This document shows, piece after piece, positions 61,245-64,000 of a stretch of 64,000 nt of DNA. The stretch is from G965197405 sp965197405 (GTDB taxonomy: Bacteria; Chloroflexota; Dehalococcoidia; Lucifugimonadales; JAGWBF01). The notes under the pieces were generated by a model. It was not told the origin of the DNA and did no database searches. It saw only the letters and a list, made by a program, of their open reading frames with translations. Location of the stretch: contig OZ240206.1 of NCBI GenBank assembly GCA_965197405.1, forward strand, positions 186,001-250,000. Direction: 5' to 3'. The translations under genes and the position numbers were made by a program. Positions within the stretch are counted from its first letter, which is position 1. Each line of letters begins with the position of its first letter.

Positions 61245-61606
61245 TAACCGGCTCCTTGCAACCTGTCAATGAAGGTCTTTACCGCCTCGCCGTAGTCGGC
61301 TACGACCTCTGGGGACAGCCAATCTTCGTAGAAGTTCCGATGCAGGTCGGCGGCGACCCCAAAGAGAAGGCCCAGTTCAGGTTCGTCACGCTCGTTTCTC
61401 AGCCGGTTGACGAGCCTCCGAATGTCCCGATGGGAATTGAGCTCCATCCCCCTTCCGGCCGCCACGGTTTTCACCATCAAAGCGGCAGCGCACCAGAACT
61501 TCTCGGAAGCCTGGACATAGTCCCCTTCCCTGAGCAACGCCTCAGCGTCTCTGAGGTATTTATCGCTAAGGTTATAATATTGGTCTTCTCTTTCTTCGAC
61601 TTCCAT
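61244..61606 (-). CDS. PaREP1/HEPN-like protein, tandem copy B
   Basis: 120 residues from ATG 61606 (MEVEEREDQYYNLS) with AGGTGAG upstream; the longer frame to 61669 has no such site. The PaREP1 core DYVQASEKFWCAAALMVKTVA, SHRDIRRLVNRLRNERDEP and ADLHRNFYEDWLSP is intact. It is about 83% identical by eye to the next gene upstream, marking a recent duplication. Its stop overlaps the eno start by one base. RNA-binding or toxin-antitoxin roles are suspected for the family but unproven. Confidence 0.82.
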   Translation of the reverse strand: MEVEEREDQYYNLSDKYLRDAEALLREGDYVQASEKFWCAAALMVKTVAAGRGMELNSHRDIRRLVNRLRNERDEPELGLLFGVAADLHRNFYEDWLSPEVVADYGEAVKTFIDRLQGAG

Positions 61607-61643
61607 CCGCTCACCTGTTATCCACCGGCCCACATGAGCACCG

Positions 61644-62006
61644 CTAAAGAACCCTCTGCAATTTGTCAATGAACGCTTTTACCGCCTCGCCGTAGTCAGC
61701 TACGACCTGCGGGGGTAGCCGGTCTTCGTAGAAGTTCTGGTGCAGGTCGGCAGCAACGCCAAAGAGAAGGTTCAGGTCAGGCTCGTCACGCTCGTTTCTC
61801 AGCCGGTTGACGAACCTCCGAATGTCCCGATGGGAATTGAGCTCCATCCCCCTTCCGGCCGCCACGGTTTTCACCATCAAAGCGGCAGTGCCCCAGAACT
61901 TCTCGGACGCTTGGACATAGTCCTCTTCCTTGAGCAGCGCCTCAGCGTCTCTGAGGTATTTATCGCTGAGCTTATGATATTGGTCTTCTCTTTCTTGGGT
62001 TTCCAT
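61644..62006 (-). CDS. PaREP1/HEPN-like protein, tandem copy A
   Basis: The 120-residue protein is nearly the same length and sequence as copy B: DYVQASEKFWGTAALMVKTVA, SHRDIRRFVNRLRNE, ADLHQNFYEDRLPP. The leader GATAACAGGTGAG before ATG 62006 is identical to that of copy B, so the duplicated unit includes the ribosome-binding site. It is the first gene of the PaREP1-PaREP1-eno-gap row. A more distant homologue is at 30842-31213. Confidence 0.82.
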   Translation of the reverse strand: METQEREDQYHKLSDKYLRDAEALLKEEDYVQASEKFWGTAALMVKTVAAGRGMELNSHRDIRRFVNRLRNERDEPDLNLLFGVAADLHQNFYEDRLPPQVVADYGEAVKAFIDKLQRVL

Positions 62007-62034
62007 TCACTCACCTGTTATCCACCGGGCTTTC

Positions 62035-62095
62035 AATTGTCACCCCTGTTCAAGCCGGAGGCAGGCTCCGAGCGGAGCGAGGAGTCTGAAGTTCT
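62035..62095. repeat. one-armed family A fragment
   Basis: Only the left half is present (TTGTCACCCCTGTTC, then CTCCGAGCGGAGCGAGGAG). The rest of 62007-62231 shows no gene. Confidence 0.55.
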
Positions 62096-62231
62096 CGCCG
62101 ACATGCTTTTATGCCGAAAGGTCGGGCGGATAGCTCAGTCTCCTTATTATAAGAAGACTTCAAAGGAATGGCTATGGACTTTATCCGGCAGCCCAGGACT
62201 TTCATGGAATCTGAGCGGATGAGGACAAACC

Positions 62232-62702
62232 TCACCGCTTTCTCGCCGCCTCCAGCGCCTTCTCCACGGCGTCAACCGGGTCCTTAGCTATGATTATCCT
62301 GCTATCCACATCCCCATTTCTCGAAAGGGACCATGTATCGAGGCCGATGACGGGTATATCGCTCGCCAGGGCATGGCCTATCTCCGAAAGGGTGCCATAG
62401 GCGCCATCAACGGCGATGGCGGCCTGACCCGTATAGACCACGATGACGTTTCGAGCGTAGCCCATCCCCGTACAGATGGGTATGTCCACAGACGCATTGG
62501 CGGCCTTGGGGTCCACGCCCGGAAGGATGCCTATGGTGGTGCCTCCCTCTTCCTTGGCGCCCCGGCATACGGCTTCCATCACACCCGTGAGGCCGCCGCA
62601 CGCCACCATTGCACCCCTCCTGGCCAACTCTCTCCCCACCTCCTCGGCCAGGGTTTCGATTTCGGGTGAGACCTGGCTCCCGCCGATGACGGAGATAATC
62701 AT
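62232..62702 (-). CDS. TIGR00725/LOG-like Rossmann protein
   Basis: The 156-residue protein has a SLOG-type Rossmann fold: VIGGSQVSPEIETLAEEVG, VACGGLTGVMEAVCRGAKEEGG near residue 34 and YTGQAAIAVDGAYGTLSEIGHAL near 90, which contains the PGGxGTxxE-type phosphate loop as DGAYGTLSE. Relatives of the LOG family cleave nucleotide-ribose bonds. The TIGR00725 branch is of uncertain role. It starts at ATG 62702. The gene is monocistronic between repeats. Confidence 0.85.
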   Translation of the reverse strand: MIISVIGGSQVSPEIETLAEEVGRELARRGAMVACGGLTGVMEAVCRGAKEEGGTTIGILPGVDPKAANASVDIPICTGMGYARNVIVVYTGQAAIAVDGAYGTLSEIGHALASDIPVIGLDTWSLSRNGDVDSRIIIAKDPVDAVEKALEAARKR

Positions 62703-62751
62703 AGGCTTCTACCTTCCATTTTTGCTCTTGTCAGGTCACTCCGAGGAAAAT

Positions 62752-62840
62752 ACTCACTTGCCTTTCCCGCGAAAGCGGGGGAGTCCAGCCGCCATTTTCC
62801 TCCTCTTACATGGCTTTGCCAAGGCCATAGCGATTCCGGG
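62752..62840. repeat. dispersed repeat, family B copy
   Basis: CCCGCGAAAGCGGGGGAGTCCAG is followed by CCATTTTCCTCCTCTTACATG and the stem TGGCTTTGCCAAGGCCA. It is a reversed copy relative to 58.5 kb. Confidence 0.7.
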
Positions 62841-62870
62841 ACAAGCGCCGGATACCACGACCCTAGCTGC

Positions 62871-64000
62871 CTATCCCCCTCCGGGAAGGATGACTCCGGT
62901 GGCGGCGTCTATGGCCTCCAGGATGGGGAAGGGGTACACGCCCACGAAGAAGGTCCCCAGGACGGCTATAACCAGCACGCCTATAATCAGGGGTGTCGGA
63001 GAGAGGCGCCTGCCGGGCGCGTCCTCTTCTCCTGCCTCCTGAGAAGGTTCCGGGGAGGAGTTTGAGGGGCCGGGTGAGTACCCTGGATTGGGACCGGGGT
63101 TGTGGGCTGCCAGCGCCGGCTCCGCCTCCTGTTCCACTCCGGGAACGGGATAGATGTACATCTGCCTTATCACTACCAGGTAGTAATAGAGGGATATGAG
63201 GCTGTTGACTATCGCTATCGCCGCCAGCCACAGCAGCCCCTCGCTGGCTGCCGCCGTAAACAGATAGAACTTGGTGGTGAACCCGGCGAAGAAGGGCAGC
63301 CCCGCCAGCGAAAACATTCCCAAGGCTATGGATGCGGCGATGAAGGGGTGCCTGTCGGCAAGGCCGGAGAAGTCGGCTATCTCCTCCTTGCCAGTGATGT
63401 TGAAGAAGGCGATGATCCCGACAAAGACCGCCAGATTGGTAGCGGCGTAACCCACCAGGTGCAGCATCACGGCGTTGGAGGCCAGGGGTGAGAGGGCCGC
63501 TATTCCCACCAGCAGGAAACCCACCTGGCCTATACTGGAGTAAGCCAGGAGTCTCTTGATGTTGCGCTGGGCTATGGCTACCAAGTTGCCCACCGTCATG
63601 GTTATGGCTGCCAGGACCGCCACGATTATTTGCCAGTCGTCTATAGAGGGCAGGAAGGCCTCGGAAAAGAGCCTCAGCACCAGGGCAAAGGCGGCGGCCT
63701 TCGACCCGATGGACAGGTACGCCGTCACTGGCAGCGGCGCACCCTCATAAACGTCGGGCGCCCACATGTGGAAGGGGACCGCAGCTACTTTGAAGCCCAG
63801 CCCTACCAGTATCAAAGAGAGCCCCACCCATAGCGTCGGGCTTACGTCCGACGCGGTCGTGAGGAAACCGAATATGTCCTCATAGCGGGTCGAGTGCAGG
63901 CCGGGCGTAGAGTAGAGCATACTCACGCCGAAGAGAAGGATTGCCGAGGAGAAGGCCCCAATGAGAATATACTTGATGCCCGCCTCGTTGGACTTGGCGT
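62871..64000 (-). CDS. nuoN: NADH-quinone oxidoreductase subunit N, N-terminus beyond window
   Basis: The frame is open to the window edge and ends at 62871, about 376 residues. It is part of the proton-pumping membrane arm of complex I. Visible motifs include EAGIKYILIGAFSSAILLFG at the edge, KVAAVPFHMWAPDVYEGAPLP near the middle, LAYSSIGQVGFLLVG and GLPFFAGFTTKFYLF. The C-terminal loop (PGVEQEAEPALAAHNPGPN) is an acidic, proline-rich insertion. Most of the remaining nuo operon should lie beyond 64000. Confidence 0.95.
   Translation of the reverse strand, partial: AKSNEAGIKYILIGAFSSAILLFGVSMLYSTPGLHSTRYEDIFGFLTTASDVSPTLWVGLSLILVGLGFKVAAVPFHMWAPDVYEGAPLPVTAYLSIGSKAAAFALVLRLFSEAFLPSIDDWQIIVAVLAAITMTVGNLVAIAQRNIKRLLAYSSIGQVGFLLVGIAALSPLASNAVMLHLVGYAATNLAVFVGIIAFFNITGKEEIADFSGLADRHPFIAASIALGMFSLAGLPFFAGFTTKFYLFTAAASEGLLWLAAIAIVNSLISLYYYLVVIRQMYIYPVPGVEQEAEPALAAHNPGPNPGYSPGPSNSSPEPSQEAGEEDAPGRRLSPTPLIIGVLVIAVLGTFFVGVYPFPILEAIDAATGVILPGGG

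Noticed and set aside
62110..62180. tRNA-like start GGGCGGATAGCTCAGT
   Set aside because: The following bases do not fold into D, anticodon and T arms, and no acceptor complement is found.

Overview
The window is high-GC bacterial DNA. Its gene content and rRNA layout fit a Chloroflexota member of the Dehalococcoidia/SAR202 type. The evidence is a complete 16S rRNA gene standing alone with its own promoter and terminator, dense paralogy of catabolic enzymes (four CaiB/BaiF CoA transferases, two double-hotdog dehydratases, two thiolase-like proteins with two DUF35 partners, three tandem HSL esterases, two TIM-barrel amidohydrolases), a luciferase-like flavin monooxygenase, and a giant GT39-DUF2298 membrane protein of a type known from Chloroflexi and archaea. 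Taxonomy is inferred; no database search was possible.

Layout. 1-8.6 kb: end of a membrane protein, a flavin oxidase, an orphan two-domain iron-type ABC permease, a flavin monooxygenase-formamidase pair and a CPA2 antiporter. 8.9-19.1 kb: alpha/beta hydrolase, DEDDh exonuclease, a broken amidohydrolase tail, two PPOX flavoproteins, a GatC/AtzG-like small protein with an amidase, an MBL hydrolase, apt, a 7Fe ferredoxin, an MFS carrier and a Tag-like glycosylase. 19.1-28.2 kb: an amidohydrolase/BNR operon, then a DUF3179 lipoprotein interrupted by one in-frame TGA exactly where the first Cys of its CPLC motif is expected, then an Fe-S/MBL protein, a polysaccharide deacetylase, an amidase and a PEP-mutase-like enzyme. 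28.4-31.3 kb: an accessory patch of small, degenerate or chimeric genes. 31.5-33.1 kb: 16S rRNA. 33.2-36.7 kb: DUF35/thiolase operon. 36.8-41.1 kb: three metallopeptidase-type genes. 41.1-53.5 kb: leuB, CoA transferases, dehydratases and esterases. 53.8-64 kb: GT39-DUF2298 protein, gap, eno, two PaREP1 paralogues, a TIGR00725-type protein and the nuoN end.

How the genes work together. The CoA transferases, dehydratases, thiolase-like proteins and DUF35 proteins look like CoA-ester catabolism, fed by esterases, amidases, a flavin monooxygenase and hydrolases. This suits a heterotroph degrading varied organic matter. Central metabolism is represented by gap, eno, leuB, apt and nuoN.

Most intergenic space is filled by three dispersed repeat families: A (imperfect palindromes starting near GTCATTCCGAGC or TGTCACCCCGAG), B (hairpins around CGCGAAAGCGGGAGTCCAG) and C (hairpins around CTTCTCCC...GGGGAGAAG).

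The most notable signal is the probable selenoprotein at 22604-23755: TGA at a conserved redox Cys, intact same-frame coding on both sides, and a hairpin just downstream that fits the bacterial SECIS layout. Other points of interest are the duplicated pre-16S trailer/terminator flanking a PaREP1 gene, a phosphatase-like protein whose catalytic Cys is Asp, and two large lipoprotein or membrane proteins with zinc-peptidase motifs.
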